NCBI GenBank assembly: GCA_965249835.1
Contig: CBDFMY010000002.1
Location: forward strand, 1 to 64,000
DNA length: 64,000 bases
Reading direction: 5' to 3'
DNA from: JAHRAW01 sp965249835
GTDB taxonomy: Bacteria > Pseudomonadota > Gammaproteobacteria > Arenicellales > Poriferihabitantaceae
Part shown: positions 8,195 to 17,636 of the stretch, in pieces
Layout of the letters: every line of letters starts with the position of its first letter
How positions within the stretch are numbered: the first letter of the stretch is position 1
Notes under the pieces: generated by a model
Databases searched by the model: none
What the model saw: only the letters and a program-made list of their open reading frames with translations
Told to the model about the DNA's origin: nothing
Position numbers and translations under genes: made by a program

Positions 8195-9445
8195 GTGAGT
8201 TATCAACACATCAACCTGCCGCAAAACGGCGAAAAAATCACCGTGAAAAACGCTCGGCTCGTGGTTCCCGACCAACCCATTTTAGGTTTCGTTGAAGGAG
8301 ACGGCATCGGCACCGACATCACTTCCGCGTGTTTGCGCGTGTGGGATGCGGCGGTGGAAAAAACATATGGCGACCAACGCAAGGTGCGCTGGTGCGAACT
8401 ATACATGGGTGAAAAAGCCGCGGGAATTTATGCCGGCGATTATTTCCCGGCAGAAACCATAGATGCCATGCACGATTTGGTGGTGTCTATTAAAGGACCG
8501 CTGACCACGCCCATCGGTGGCGGCTTTCGTTCGCTCAATGTTTCGTTGCGTCAGGAAATGGATTTGTATGCGTGCGTGCGCCCGGTGCGTTACTTTGAAG
8601 GTGTGCCGTCGCCGCTGCGCAAGCCGGAAGAAGTGGATGTCGTGATCTTTCGGGAAAACACCGAAGACGTCTACGCCGGCATCGAATACCGCAGTGGCAC
8701 CGAGGAAAATAAAAAACTGGCGCGCTTTTTGCGCGAGGAAATGGGCGCGGAATTTTTTGAAGACGCTGGCCTTGGGGTAAAACCAATCAGTTCATTCGGC
8801 AGCAAACGTTTGGTTCGAAAAGCGATTGAGTATGCCATTGAACGCAGCAAATCCAGCGTCACTTTGGTGCATAAAGGCAACATCATGAAATTCACCGAAG
8901 GCGCGTTTCGCACCTGGGGTTACGAAGTGGCAACCGAAGAGTTTCGCGATTATGTCGTTACCGAAGATGAACTGTGGGACGAACACGACGGCAACCTGCC
9001 ACCGGGGAAAATATTAATCAAGGATCGTATCGCCGACATCATGTTTCAATTGTTGCTACTGCGGCCGGCCGAGTTTGATGTCATCGCCACCACCAACTTG
9101 AACGGCGATTATCTGTCCGACGCGCTTGCCGCCGAAGTGGGCGGAATCGGTATCGCGCCCGGCGCCAATATCGCCGATCACCTCGCGGTGTTTGAAGCCA
9201 CTCACGGCACCGCGCCGAAATACGCCAATCAAAATAAAGTCAATCCGTCTTCGTTGTTATTCTCCGGCGTGATGATGTTGGAATACATCGGCTGGAACGA
9301 AGCGGCGGAGTTGATTAACGATGCGTTCGTCGCGGTGCTCGCGAAAAAAACGGTGACCTACGATTTCGCACGACAAATGAAAGGTTCAACCACCGTTTCC
9401 ACCAGCGGTTTCGCCGATGCGTTGATCGCCCAAATGGAAGCGTAA
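8195..9445 (+). CDS. icd: NADP-dependent isocitrate dehydrogenase
   Basis: A 416-residue enzyme of the citric acid cycle converting isocitrate to 2-oxoglutarate. IKGPLTTPIGGGFRSLNVSL includes the phosphorylatable serine loop of the Icd family, RENTEDVYAGIEY is the substrate-binding segment, and NLNGDYLSDALAAEVGG and HGTAPKYA carry the metal and NADP sites. The start codon is GTG at 8195, with GGAG nine bases upstream. Length matches E. coli Icd (416). A 12-base gap separates it from the downstream membrane protein gene, so the two are probably cotranscribed. Confidence 0.96.
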   Translation: MSYQHINLPQNGEKITVKNARLVVPDQPILGFVEGDGIGTDITSACLRVWDAAVEKTYGDQRKVRWCELYMGEKAAGIYAGDYFPAETIDAMHDLVVSIKGPLTTPIGGGFRSLNVSLRQEMDLYACVRPVRYFEGVPSPLRKPEEVDVVIFRENTEDVYAGIEYRSGTEENKKLARFLREEMGAEFFEDAGLGVKPISSFGSKRLVRKAIEYAIERSKSSVTLVHKGNIMKFTEGAFRTWGYEVATEEFRDYVVTEDELWDEHDGNLPPGKILIKDRIADIMFQLLLLRPAEFDVIATTNLNGDYLSDALAAEVGGIGIAPGANIADHLAVFEATHGTAPKYANQNKVNPSSLLFSGVMMLEYIGWNEAAELINDAFVAVLAKKTVTYDFARQMKGSTTVSTSGFADALIAQMEA

Positions 9446-9457
9446 CGAAAAACCCAA

Positions 9458-10147
9458 ATGTCACCAAAAAAAATCATCGTAGTCGCGGTCATTCTGCTGT
9501 TGGTGGCGGTGCTGGTGTATCTTGGTCCGGAAAAATATCTCAACCTGCCGTATATTAAATCCCAACTCGGGCGCGTCATCGCCTATCGCCAGGCGCATCC
9601 GCTTTCGGCGGCATTGTTATACGCGGCGGTGTATGTGGCAATCACCGCCGCATCCATTCCGGGCGCATTGGTTTTGACGCTCGCATCCGGCGCGATCTTC
9701 GGCTTCGTTATCGGCTCGTTGATCGTTTCGATTTCCGCTACTATCGGCGCGACTCTCGCCTTTTTGATTGCGCGTTACTTGTTCGATGATCTGGTGCAGA
9801 AAAAAATGGGCGAGCGGTTGGCGAAAATTCGTGAAAAATTTCGTGAAGAAGGCGCGCTCTATTTGTTTTCCATTCGTCTGGTTCCGGTCTTTCCGTTTTT
9901 CGTGGTCAATCTGGTCATGGGCCTGACTTCCATCCGAACATTGACCTACATGCTCGCCTCATTTTTGGGAATGTTGGTGCCGAGCATGGTGTTCGTCAAC
10001 GCCGGCACGCAGTTAGCCAAACTCGATTCGGTTTCGGGTTTGTTATCGTGGCAAATCATCGCGTCTTTTTTGTTGCTCGCGGTGTTCCCTTATATCGCCC
10101 GATATTTTTTGAAATGGATTAAAACCCGGCGGCATCAAAACAAATGA
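9458..10147 (+). CDS. TVP38/TMEM64-family (DedA superfamily) inner-membrane protein
   Basis: A 229-residue membrane protein with about five to six hydrophobic segments: one at the N-terminus, a pair around residues 50-110, and two or three C-terminal. The VTT-domain signature is present: a glycine-rich ASGAIFGFVIGSL, then FLIARYLF and RLVPVFPFFVVNLVMG. Family members act in membrane homeostasis and probably lipid or solute movement; the substrate here is unknown. It follows icd by 12 bases. Confidence 0.85.
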   Translation: MSPKKIIVVAVILLLVAVLVYLGPEKYLNLPYIKSQLGRVIAYRQAHPLSAALLYAAVYVAITAASIPGALVLTLASGAIFGFVIGSLIVSISATIGATLAFLIARYLFDDLVQKKMGERLAKIREKFREEGALYLFSIRLVPVFPFFVVNLVMGLTSIRTLTYMLASFLGMLVPSMVFVNAGTQLAKLDSVSGLLSWQIIASFLLLAVFPYIARYFLKWIKTRRHQNK

Positions 10148-10149
10148 GT

Positions 10150-10446
10150 CCAACTACGCCGGAGCACGTTTTAGTGTCACGCTTTGCGTGACAACTATTT
10201 ACCATTGTTTTCTCAAAAGGAGTATTGCCTTCCGATTTACCGTTGCCTTCTCAACCCGTCATCCTCGCCGGCAAGCGGGGATCCAGTCTGTTGTTCTCGC
10301 CAAAGGCGAGAACCCAGAACTAAAAAACGATGAGAGTAACTAATACCGTCATAATCCAAACCACATCCCCAGACCGTAATTCTCACATCGAACGGCGCGG
10401 CTTCGCCGCCATTCATTAAGGATAGCGGCTAACGCCGCTGAGTTTT
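10150..10446. repeat. Mosaic repeat block 2
   Basis: It holds a GTGTCACGCTTTGCGTGAC-type palindrome near 10172-10190, the CCGGCAAGCGGGGATCCAG module, one copy of the roughly 100-bp module (10282-10385) and a GATAGCGGCTAACGCCGCTG palindrome near 10425. The last module continues into the 3' end of the neighbouring reductase gene (about 10441-10460), so it lies directly on that stop codon. No gene is present. Confidence 0.85.
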
Positions 10447-11448
10447 TTAACTGGATTGCGCTTGAATTTTGACCACCGTCCTTCCCCAATTCGACCCATC
10501 GAAATAACCATCAAAGGCATTCGGCAGTTCGTCAAATTTTATTTCGCGGGAAACAATTCTGTCGAGTTTGTCGGGCTTTAAATCATCGCCGAGTCGTCGC
10601 CAAATTTCATCACGCACCTCAAGCGACACTTCCAAACAATTGATGCCGAGTAGCGACACCCCGCGCAGAATGAACGGCATGACCGTGGTGTTGAGTGTGT
10701 GGCTATCCACCAAACCGATGCTGGCGATGTTGCCGCGTGGTTTCACGGTGCGCGTCAGCCACGCCAGCGTTTCACCGCCGGCACTGTCCACCGCGCCGCC
10801 CCAGGTTGCTTTTTCCAGCGCACGGGTGCCCATTTCGATGGTGTGGCGGTCGATGAATTCGCCGGCACCGAGTTCGCGCAGGTAATCGTATTGATCTTTC
10901 TTGCCGGTGAAGGCGACCACCTCGTATCCGGCGGCGTTCAAGATGTTAATCGCGACGCTGCCGACCCCGCCGGTGGCACCGGTTACTACGATGGGTCCGC
11001 CGTCTTTGCTCTGACCGTTCTGCTCCATGCGCGCCACCGCCAACGCGGCGGTGAAGCCCGCGGTTCCAATCGCCATTGCCTCGCGCAACTCCAATCCCTT
11101 CGGCAACGACACGATGCTATCCGCTTTGACACGGGCGACCTCGGAATAACCGCCGTCATACATCTCCGACAAGCCGAAGCCGGACACCAACACCGGGTCG
11201 CCTTCACGGAAGCGTTGGTCGCCGGAGTCGGTTACCACGCCGGCCAAATCAATGCCGCCGTTCAACGGAAATTGCCGCAGAATTTTGCCGCGACCGGTGG
11301 CCGCCAGCGCGTCCTTATAGTTGATGCCCGACCACAAAACTTTGACCACGACCTCGCCTTCGGTCAAGTCATCAAGCGTGAGTTGCTGAAAATCGGCGAC
11401 TATTTTGTCGTCAACCTGATCGATTCGATAAGCGCGAAATGAAGACAT
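10447..11448 (-). CDS. Acryloyl-CoA reductase-like (AcuI/YhdH) medium-chain reductase
   Basis: A 333-residue zinc-free MDR-family oxidoreductase of the AcuI/YhdH/YhfP group. The N-terminus FRAYRIDQVDDKIVADF and WSGINYKDALAATGRGKI are typical of the group. GATGGVGSVAINIL (about 155-168) is the NADPH-binding loop. AcuI enzymes reduce toxic acryloyl-CoA to propionyl-CoA, which would feed the mutase/Pcc pathway at 1-7317; that link is an inference. The last residues (IQAQSS) are encoded by a repeat module that also occurs near 1690, so the natural C-terminus has been replaced for a few codons. Confidence 0.85.
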   Translation of the reverse strand: MSSFRAYRIDQVDDKIVADFQQLTLDDLTEGEVVVKVLWSGINYKDALAATGRGKILRQFPLNGGIDLAGVVTDSGDQRFREGDPVLVSGFGLSEMYDGGYSEVARVKADSIVSLPKGLELREAMAIGTAGFTAALAVARMEQNGQSKDGGPIVVTGATGGVGSVAINILNAAGYEVVAFTGKKDQYDYLRELGAGEFIDRHTIEMGTRALEKATWGGAVDSAGGETLAWLTRTVKPRGNIASIGLVDSHTLNTTVMPFILRGVSLLGINCLEVSLEVRDEIWRRLGDDLKPDKLDRIVSREIKFDELPNAFDGYFDGSNWGRTVVKIQAQSS

Positions 11449-11499
11449 GCGTGGCCACCAATTGGAACGGAAAATTGTGGTTGATGTTCAGACCGATAA

Positions 11500-12120
11500 T
11501 CAGACGCGCTGATGCAACGGACTTGAACGCGGAAAATGGGCGCGCAGAAATTCCATCTGGTCGGCGAGAATTCTTCGCCCTTGCAGATAAATGTATTCGG
11601 CATGGGTGGGCGTGAACGGCACCGCCAGCAATTCCATATCGGCCTGTTGCGGAGTTCGGCCGGCCTTGTGATTATTGCAACGCACGCACGCGGTTACGAC
11701 ATTGTTCCAACTATCGGTGCCGCCCTGACTGAACGGCGTCACATGATCGCGCGACAACTGTCGTTGCGAAAAATGACCGCCGCAATAAAGACAAATATTT
11801 CCATCACGCTGAAACAACGGCAGGTTGTGCAACGGCGGAATATAACTGTCGCGCATTTTGATGATCGCGTGATTGTTGCCGTGGGTGGCGATGATGGAAT
11901 TGACATCAATGCAACTTTGACTCCCGCTGATTCGATTGAAACCGCCGCGCACGCGCATGGTATTCGAGCCGCAGGAATACGCAACCTGCCCCAGACACAG
12001 CAACGTAACCGCACGCTTGAAATCCACCCATTCGAGGGGCATACCCGAAGCGTCGGTTCGCAGGATTGGTTGGTTGGCAGAAAACATTGGTAGTGGTGAC
12101 GGTGTAATTGCGGTCTGCAT
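11500..12120 (-). CDS. HNH endonuclease-domain protein
   Basis: A 206-residue protein with a C-terminal HNH/zinc-finger nuclease module (about residues 108-155). It has CLYCGGHFSQRQLSRDHVTP, where the CxxC pair and D-H form the metal and catalytic sites, followed by SWNNVVTACVRCNNHKAGR with the second CxxC. The N-terminal half has no domain I recognise. Single-gene HNH proteins of this layout are common in proteobacteria and their role is unclear. An alternative start lies 33 bases downstream (MFSANQPIL). The gene is isolated, with repeats upstream of it. Confidence 0.82.
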   Translation of the reverse strand: MQTAITPSPLPMFSANQPILRTDASGMPLEWVDFKRAVTLLCLGQVAYSCGSNTMRVRGGFNRISGSQSCIDVNSIIATHGNNHAIIKMRDSYIPPLHNLPLFQRDGNICLYCGGHFSQRQLSRDHVTPFSQGGTDSWNNVVTACVRCNNHKAGRTPQQADMELLAVPFTPTHAEYIYLQGRRILADQMEFLRAHFPRSSPLHQRV

Positions 12121-12184
12121 TAAATCAAATTATCGCACGGTCGGCAGTGATTATACACAAACGATGAGCCCGTGCACGGCTTAG

Positions 12185-12655
12185 CCCGTCTGACTCGTCC
12201 CCGCGCGGTCACTATTCGGCTTGTCATTCTGGCTTGAAATACCGGCGGCAAAGCCGCCGCTATTGCGCGGCTACGCCGCGTCTGGATTCCCGCCTGCCGG
12301 CGAGAATGACGAATGAAAGGGCAATAGTAAATTGAAAAGACAAAAGCGCGTTGAGACGCCAAAAGCACATTGAGAATAAAAGTCTGGCTACGCTGGACTT
12401 TTTTTCGGTTACTTTTGGCATCTCAAAAAAATCACTCCCGCCCGATTTACCGTTGTCTCCCCACCCTGTCATTCTCGCCGGCAGGCGGGAATCCAGTCTG
12501 TTGTTCTCGCCAACGGCGAGAACCCAGAACTAAAAAACCATGAGAGTAACTAATACCGTCATAATCCAAACCACATCCCCAGATCATCATCCTCGCCGGT
12601 AGGCGAGAATCTATTATAACCCAAGCGGCGTTAGCCGCTATCATTATGTCGACTT
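12185..12655. repeat. Mosaic repeat block 3
   Basis: It contains CGGCGGCAAAGCCGCCG and GCGCGGCTACGCCGCG palindromes (12242-12282), the CGCCTGCCGGCGAGAATGAC module, a partial copy of the module that also makes the 167-bp tandem array (about 12404-12465), and one copy of the roughly 100-bp module (12492-12590). No coding region is evident in 12121-12738. Confidence 0.85.
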
Positions 12656-12738
12656 CCCCTTTTTGTCATGCCACGAATCCAGAATGTTTCTGGCATTATT
12701 CATGTCTCGGAAAATATTTTTAACACGCAGGTGAGAAA

Positions 12739-13257
12739 ATGGCTACAGAAGAATCACAATTATTTATGACATTTGGCGGGTATCTGTTGAACATGATATC
12801 AGCCATCATCGGCGGATTGATTGCTATTGCAGGTGGTTACATGACAATCAGGGTTTCGCATAAATTAAATCGAAAATCTTCAAAGGCAGATTTAAAAAAG
12901 AAAAAATTAGAGCAATTAGTTACTGCAGCATATAAAACACTGCATTGGCTGGATAATAATAGAGAGCTCCGACTTGCTGGGGCTGATGTGAAATTGCCTA
13001 AATTCCCAATATACAAAACTAAAATGCTCTCTAAACTTTATGTTCCTGAACTTGAATCGGAAGTTCACCGCCTTATCATCGCGGCTGATGCCTACCAAAA
13101 TTGGATTTTAGAAGGACACCGGTCGCGGTTAAAAAGAGAAAAACTCAGCGACCCATATCTCAAAAAATTTAAACCTGTTCATGAAGCATTACGACTTTCC
13201 GTTTCCAATATAACCAATGAGGCGGCTGAGATGATAGAAAATATCGACAACCACTAA
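12739..13257 (+). CDS. Unknown membrane-anchored protein (172 aa)
   Basis: A single transmembrane helix at about residues 14-35 (MISAIIGGLIAIAGGYM) is followed by a lysine-rich, probably helical cytoplasmic part (KADLKKKKLEQLV, RLKREKLSDPYLKKF). GAAAAT precedes the ATG, and the ribosome site is probably GGTGAG about 10 bases upstream. The gene is AT-rich compared with core genes and points toward the membrane protein at 13273-14028 with only 15 bases between the stops. I do not recognise the family. Its place beside a restriction-modification gene makes a defence role possible but unproven. Confidence 0.6.
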   Translation: MATEESQLFMTFGGYLLNMISAIIGGLIAIAGGYMTIRVSHKLNRKSSKADLKKKKLEQLVTAAYKTLHWLDNNRELRLAGADVKLPKFPIYKTKMLSKLYVPELESEVHRLIIAADAYQNWILEGHRSRLKREKLSDPYLKKFKPVHEALRLSVSNITNEAAEMIENIDNH

Positions 13258-13272
13258 CTCTGGCGCATGTAA

Positions 13273-14028
13273 TTATCGCGAGGTAGATGGGGATTTTTGG
13301 TCGGAGTTAGCCGTTTTGGATTGCGGATAGAATTGAACTACTTCGTTAACATTCACCAACCTTATTTCTTTCTTGCTTTTATCCCAAATAAGATGATACT
13401 TTTCAAAAGATCTCGCCAAAGTGCCAACGATTTTAGTTTCCCTTTGTGTTTCCCTCAGATCAAACACATATTGAGTGCCACCACCTTTTGTGATTCTTTG
13501 GGCATTACTACCGCCATAAAAAGCAAGAGTCATTAAAACAGTAGGAATAACATAACTTGCAACACGGAATGCAAGCGAAGTTTGTTGTCTTATTCTCTCA
13601 TGTCCGAAAACAAAAGTGATAAACAAACCCCAATAAACTGTTACAAAAAGAATCCATTGTGAAATTAGTATCTCAACACCAATAAATAGTTGAATTACCG
13701 GAGAAGCGGCTAAAAGCATAATAAAATACACTGGTAATTTTCGAAGCCATGCTATGAGTTTTGGATGTGATGTTCCTCGGAGTAGTTCCTCTTCCGTCAT
13801 ACCCTGCTCTACTCGTCTGTTAAACATCTCATAAATGAATAGCCCCCAAATACCCATTATGCCAACTGGAATCCAATTTAACGAACTCCGCAAATGATCT
13901 GATAATGTGGTTGGCATTTCCGAGAAACTGGTTCCAAGAACATAGAAAAATCCAAAGTCATAACTTACAGATGCACCTAAAATGAAAACACCTAACAAAC
14001 TAATGAACGAAGGCAACTTGTCTAACAT
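13273..14028 (-). CDS. Unknown multi-pass membrane protein next to the RM gene (251 aa)
   Basis: About five hydrophobic segments (residues 6-35, 50-66, 95-118, 120-143, 155-172) are followed by a soluble C-terminal domain of about 75 residues (YVFDLRETQRETKIVGTLAR, then KYHLIWDKSKKEIRLVNVNE). It starts four bases after the restriction-modification gene stops, so the two are almost certainly cotranscribed. AT-rich. I recognise no family. A membrane protein with a sensor-like tail fixed to an RM gene could be an effector or accessory subunit; that is inference from order only. Confidence 0.65.
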   Translation of the reverse strand: MLDKLPSFISLLGVFILGASVSYDFGFFYVLGTSFSEMPTTLSDHLRSSLNWIPVGIMGIWGLFIYEMFNRRVEQGMTEEELLRGTSHPKLIAWLRKLPVYFIMLLAASPVIQLFIGVEILISQWILFVTVYWGLFITFVFGHERIRQQTSLAFRVASYVIPTVLMTLAFYGGSNAQRITKGGGTQYVFDLRETQRETKIVGTLARSFEKYHLIWDKSKKEIRLVNVNEVVQFYPQSKTANSDQKSPSTSR

Positions 14029-14032
14029 TGGC

Positions 14033-17000
14033 TTACCCTTCGCGCATCTGGTTGATAATTTTCATGGTTTTGACGCTGACCGTGCAAACCCTGCCGAGCA
14101 AGTCGATGACATGTTCTTTGTGGTCGGCGAATCGGTAGGTGTTGAATTTTTCACGGATGGTGGGGTCTTTGGGCTTTTTTTCTTTGTATTGATCCAGCAC
14201 CCATTCCAACGCCGAACGACTGCCCAATTGATAGTTCCACGCATCACCGGGGATGTCGGTCAGTTGGGTTTTTTGGTCAAGCGTGATGATGCCTTTTTGT
14301 TTGTCGGCTTTGAGTTTCGCGTCTCCGGCTTCGCATGGTTTGTCTATGCGCTTTAATGGATGCGGCGGTTGCTTTTCAAAATCAATATGCAGGGTCATCA
14401 ATTCCTTGCCCCATTTCACCCATTTGGCAAAGTCATCATAAAACGGCAGACGCGGAAATTCGCGCTTGAGATTGACCGCGTATTTTTCCAAATAGGCGGG
14501 GTTATGCAACACCGCGTAGGTGTAATGAAAAACATCCTCGGCGGTGATTTTTTTAGTGCGGTAATGATTTTGAAATTTCTGGATGCCCCATTGCGTTATA
14601 TTGCTATGGCGATCGCCTTTTTCATCGTAACGGTAAAGTGGAAGGCACTGCGTATCGCCGGTGAAGTGGAGATTAGGCACTTTATTGCCTCCCAAAACAT
14701 AATAATCCTTACCATTCACATTAAAGCAAATAACTTTGTTTTCTCCTTTCTTGCCGGTCGGAAAAATGTTCGGCATCTGATACTGCATCTCATTGAGATT
14801 TTGCTGAAAATAAATATGTTTGGTCACAAATGGACGATATAACGATTGCCGAATATAGGTAGCATCAAATTGGTTTTTTTTATTTTTTGATAACTGTTTT
14901 TTTAAATCACGCGTCCATTTTATTTCTGTGCCAAGTTTTTCCGCATCAATGTCTTGTCCGCCAAATTTGTCGCGCATCGTTTCGTAATTTTTGATAAAAA
15001 ACTTTATTTTTTTCCCAAGTTTCCTTTTATCAAAATCATAAGTCCAGTCGTCTCGATTGGTTACTACACCCAGTGAAAATAATTTAAAGACCGCACTTGT
15101 ATCTTTGGGGTTTTCTGTTTTGGCAAGTTTCGTTTTCTTGTTCGCAAGACAAAGTAATCCATCAAAATCATTGTCGGTTTGCTCCAGCCAATTCTGTTTT
15201 TGGTCGGGGACGATGTGTTCAAAATTAATATCAGAAAAAGCGGTGGTGGAAAGAAACGCAAGTTTGTCAAGAGCAATTTCTTCATCTTCTCGTTTTGTAT
15301 AATAAATATCGCATGTTGATTTTCCTTCTTTGCGGACGAAGAATTCGATGGAAACTCCTGTTTGTATACCAAACACATTGTGAGTAGTGCCTGAAATTCG
15401 AGGGTTTCTTCTTACATCTGACCCCAAATCAACAATGTAGATTTCGTTGAATTCTTCGCAAACGATTTTGCGAAACCCGTCATCCTGCTTTGAGTCCAGC
15501 CACGACCGATTGGTGATAAACGCCAGCACACCATCATTATCCAATCGGTCGGATGCCCAGCGGATGAAACGTTTATACATGTCGTATTGTTTGGTCTTTT
15601 GTGCGGTGCTTTGCGCGATGTAAGTTTTCTTGATTCGCGCATCTATGCCGGGATATTCGCGATTCTTGTTGTTGTCATTTTCATTGCGCTGATTGGCGTT
15701 ATACGGCGGATTACCGATGATGACCGAAATGTCTTTTTCGTTTTGTTTTTTTACGCGCGCCAGATTTTCATCACTCATTGAGCCAATTAAATCTGCCTGC
15801 CCTTTGCCCTTGCGTCCGGAAAAGTCAAGATTATCCAGCGTGTCTACAAAACAGATATTCGGAAACTCTTTATATGTTCCGGTTTTTTGTTTGTAGGTGT
15901 ATTCAATGTTCAAGTTGGCGATGTAATACGGCAGGATGCCGACTTCGTTGGCGTGAATTTCGTGTTGGTATTTATACGGCAGGTTGGCGGTCGGGATGAA
16001 TTCGATGAGGTCGGTGATGAAGGTGCCGGTGCCGGCGGCGGGATCCAGAATTTGCACATTTTTGTCGTAAATACGACGACCAAAATGTTTATGCACCAAT
16101 TCATCCGTGGCTTTAATCATGAAATCCACGATTTCATTCGGCGTATAAACCACGCCGAGGCGGTCGGCGGCTTTGGGGTTATACACCTTGTAAAAATCTT
16201 CATAAATCGCTTTCAGAAACTTCTGCTTTTCCTGATGACTTTCAATGCTGGCGGCAGTAGCGGTGATGGCGCTGTAATATCCTTTCAGGCGATCGACCAT
16301 TGCACGTTTGGTGTTGCCGGTGAAGAAAGTTTCTTCGAGGTGGTCGAGACGACTGGCGATGTTGTTTTCTTTGTGGAATTGATCCTCGTTAAATACCTTG
16401 AGAAAGATGTCTTTGGTGAGGATATGTTGAATCAGCATTTCGCGCACATCGGCTGCTTCCACTTCGGGGTTGATGGTTTCGCGGCACAATTGGAGAAAGT
16501 CATCGGCGGCGGTGCGGAAGTCGGGGTTTGTTTGGTAGGATTTGGTAATCATTTCGCGCAACGCAATCAGCACTTGCGGCATGTCTTCCTTGAATTGTGC
16601 GGTGGCTTTATGGAAGTTGGCGACTTCCGGCGGTGCGTGGTGCAAAAATTTCAGAATGAGCGCGTCCAGTTCTTTGGCATCTTCCATGTTTACGCGCCGC
16701 ACTTCCTCGTTGTCTTGTATCAATACCGCTTCTACGGTGTTCTCAAACAGAATGTTTGAGGTGCGGTAGCCGCGCTGGTGAATTTTTTTGTCTATCTCTT
16801 TGTCCAGATCGTCTTTGTCGTCCTTCGCTTCCCAATACCCCCAGGGCAACCGCATCTTGTCCTTGATGGTGCCATCCGGTCTTGCCTTGCGATTGTCGGC
16901 ATCCGGGTGTTCCGCTATCAGCGTCAAGTCGCGGTTTGCGCAATATTTTTTCAGGCAGGTTTGAAACGCATCTCGCAATTCGCTTTCGTTGCGGGAGCCG

Positions 17001-17059
17001 CTGACCTTGCGCAGATTTTCCAGTTCGGCGTGATAGGCGTTGATAAATTGAATACTCAT
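14033..17059 (-). CDS. Single-chain type ISP-like restriction-modification enzyme (no helicase)
   Basis: A 1008-residue fusion. The N-terminal domain has a PD-(D/E)xK nuclease pattern: PDG at 61-63 and E77-x-K79 in WGYWEAKD. A helical linker spans about 140-300. The gamma-class N6-adenine methyltransferase domain has motif I DPAAGTGTF at 339-347 and motif IV NPPY at 450-453. The last 450 residues resemble the C-terminal specificity region of type ISP enzymes, which choose the DNA site. There is no helicase/translocase block, so it is closer in build to type IIG enzymes. It should cut and methylate DNA from one polypeptide. The membrane protein gene follows after four bases. Confidence 0.82.
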   Translation of the reverse strand: MSIQFINAYHAELENLRKVSGSRNESELRDAFQTCLKKYCANRDLTLIAEHPDADNRKARPDGTIKDKMRLPWGYWEAKDDKDDLDKEIDKKIHQRGYRTSNILFENTVEAVLIQDNEEVRRVNMEDAKELDALILKFLHHAPPEVANFHKATAQFKEDMPQVLIALREMITKSYQTNPDFRTAADDFLQLCRETINPEVEAADVREMLIQHILTKDIFLKVFNEDQFHKENNIASRLDHLEETFFTGNTKRAMVDRLKGYYSAITATAASIESHQEKQKFLKAIYEDFYKVYNPKAADRLGVVYTPNEIVDFMIKATDELVHKHFGRRIYDKNVQILDPAAGTGTFITDLIEFIPTANLPYKYQHEIHANEVGILPYYIANLNIEYTYKQKTGTYKEFPNICFVDTLDNLDFSGRKGKGQADLIGSMSDENLARVKKQNEKDISVIIGNPPYNANQRNENDNNKNREYPGIDARIKKTYIAQSTAQKTKQYDMYKRFIRWASDRLDNDGVLAFITNRSWLDSKQDDGFRKIVCEEFNEIYIVDLGSDVRRNPRISGTTHNVFGIQTGVSIEFFVRKEGKSTCDIYYTKREDEEIALDKLAFLSTTAFSDINFEHIVPDQKQNWLEQTDNDFDGLLCLANKKTKLAKTENPKDTSAVFKLFSLGVVTNRDDWTYDFDKRKLGKKIKFFIKNYETMRDKFGGQDIDAEKLGTEIKWTRDLKKQLSKNKKNQFDATYIRQSLYRPFVTKHIYFQQNLNEMQYQMPNIFPTGKKGENKVICFNVNGKDYYVLGGNKVPNLHFTGDTQCLPLYRYDEKGDRHSNITQWGIQKFQNHYRTKKITAEDVFHYTYAVLHNPAYLEKYAVNLKREFPRLPFYDDFAKWVKWGKELMTLHIDFEKQPPHPLKRIDKPCEAGDAKLKADKQKGIITLDQKTQLTDIPGDAWNYQLGSRSALEWVLDQYKEKKPKDPTIREKFNTYRFADHKEHVIDLLGRVCTVSVKTMKIINQMREG

Positions 17060-17099
17060 GATGGGTCTCTATCAGGTATGACCGATGCGTTGATTACCA

Positions 17100-17636
17100 T
17101 TAAAACCACGACAACACCAACCGCAACATCAGGTTGGCGAAGACGCCGGCGATTAGGTCGTCGAGCATGATGCCGATGCCGCCGTGAAGGCGTCGGTCGA
17201 TCAGGCGAATGGGCCAGGGTTTGGCGATGTCAAACACGCGAAACAGCACGAAGCCGAGGATTACGGCGCTCCATGAAAAGGGAATGAACGCGAGCGTGAC
17301 CCATAGCCCAACCATCTCGTCCCAGACGATGCCCGGATGGTCGTGGCGATGTGCCGGGAGGTGCAGCGATTCGGCGGCGCGTGCGCATAAACCAGTGCCG
17401 GCGATGAATGTGACGAGCAATGCGCCGGCATACAAAAACGCGGGGAGTTCGTGCAGTAGCAAAAAAAACGGAATGGCTATCAGCGTGCCGCAGGTTCCCG
17501 GTGCCACCGGCATGAGTCCGGCACCAAAACCGAACGCGAGAAAATTGCCCGGGCTTTTGAATAAATCCCGCCGAGTTATTGGGCGATTATGCGCTCGGCT
17601 ATTCGACTGATTGTTCGGCAAGTTCGCCTCTGACAT
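17100..17636 (-). CDS. pgpA: Phosphatidylglycerophosphatase A
   Basis: A 178-residue inner-membrane phosphatase that makes phosphatidylglycerol. FLAFGFGAGLMPVAPGTCGT and HDHPGIVWDEMVGLWVTLAF are the PgpA signatures, followed by RVFDIAKPWPIRLIDR and GGIGIMLDDLIAG with the metal-binding acidic residues. Its first 13 codons overlap the 3' end of nusB by 38 bases. In many gammaproteobacteria thiL lies between these genes; it is absent here. Confidence 0.93.
   Translation of the reverse strand: MSEANLPNNQSNSRAHNRPITRRDLFKSPGNFLAFGFGAGLMPVAPGTCGTLIAIPFFLLLHELPAFLYAGALLVTFIAGTGLCARAAESLHLPAHRHDHPGIVWDEMVGLWVTLAFIPFSWSAVILGFVLFRVFDIAKPWPIRLIDRRLHGGIGIMLDDLIAGVFANLMLRLVLSWF

Noticed and set aside
15887..16759. 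290-codon frame opposite the RM gene
   Set aside because: It lies wholly antisense to a well-supported 1008-residue gene and has no protein-like motif.
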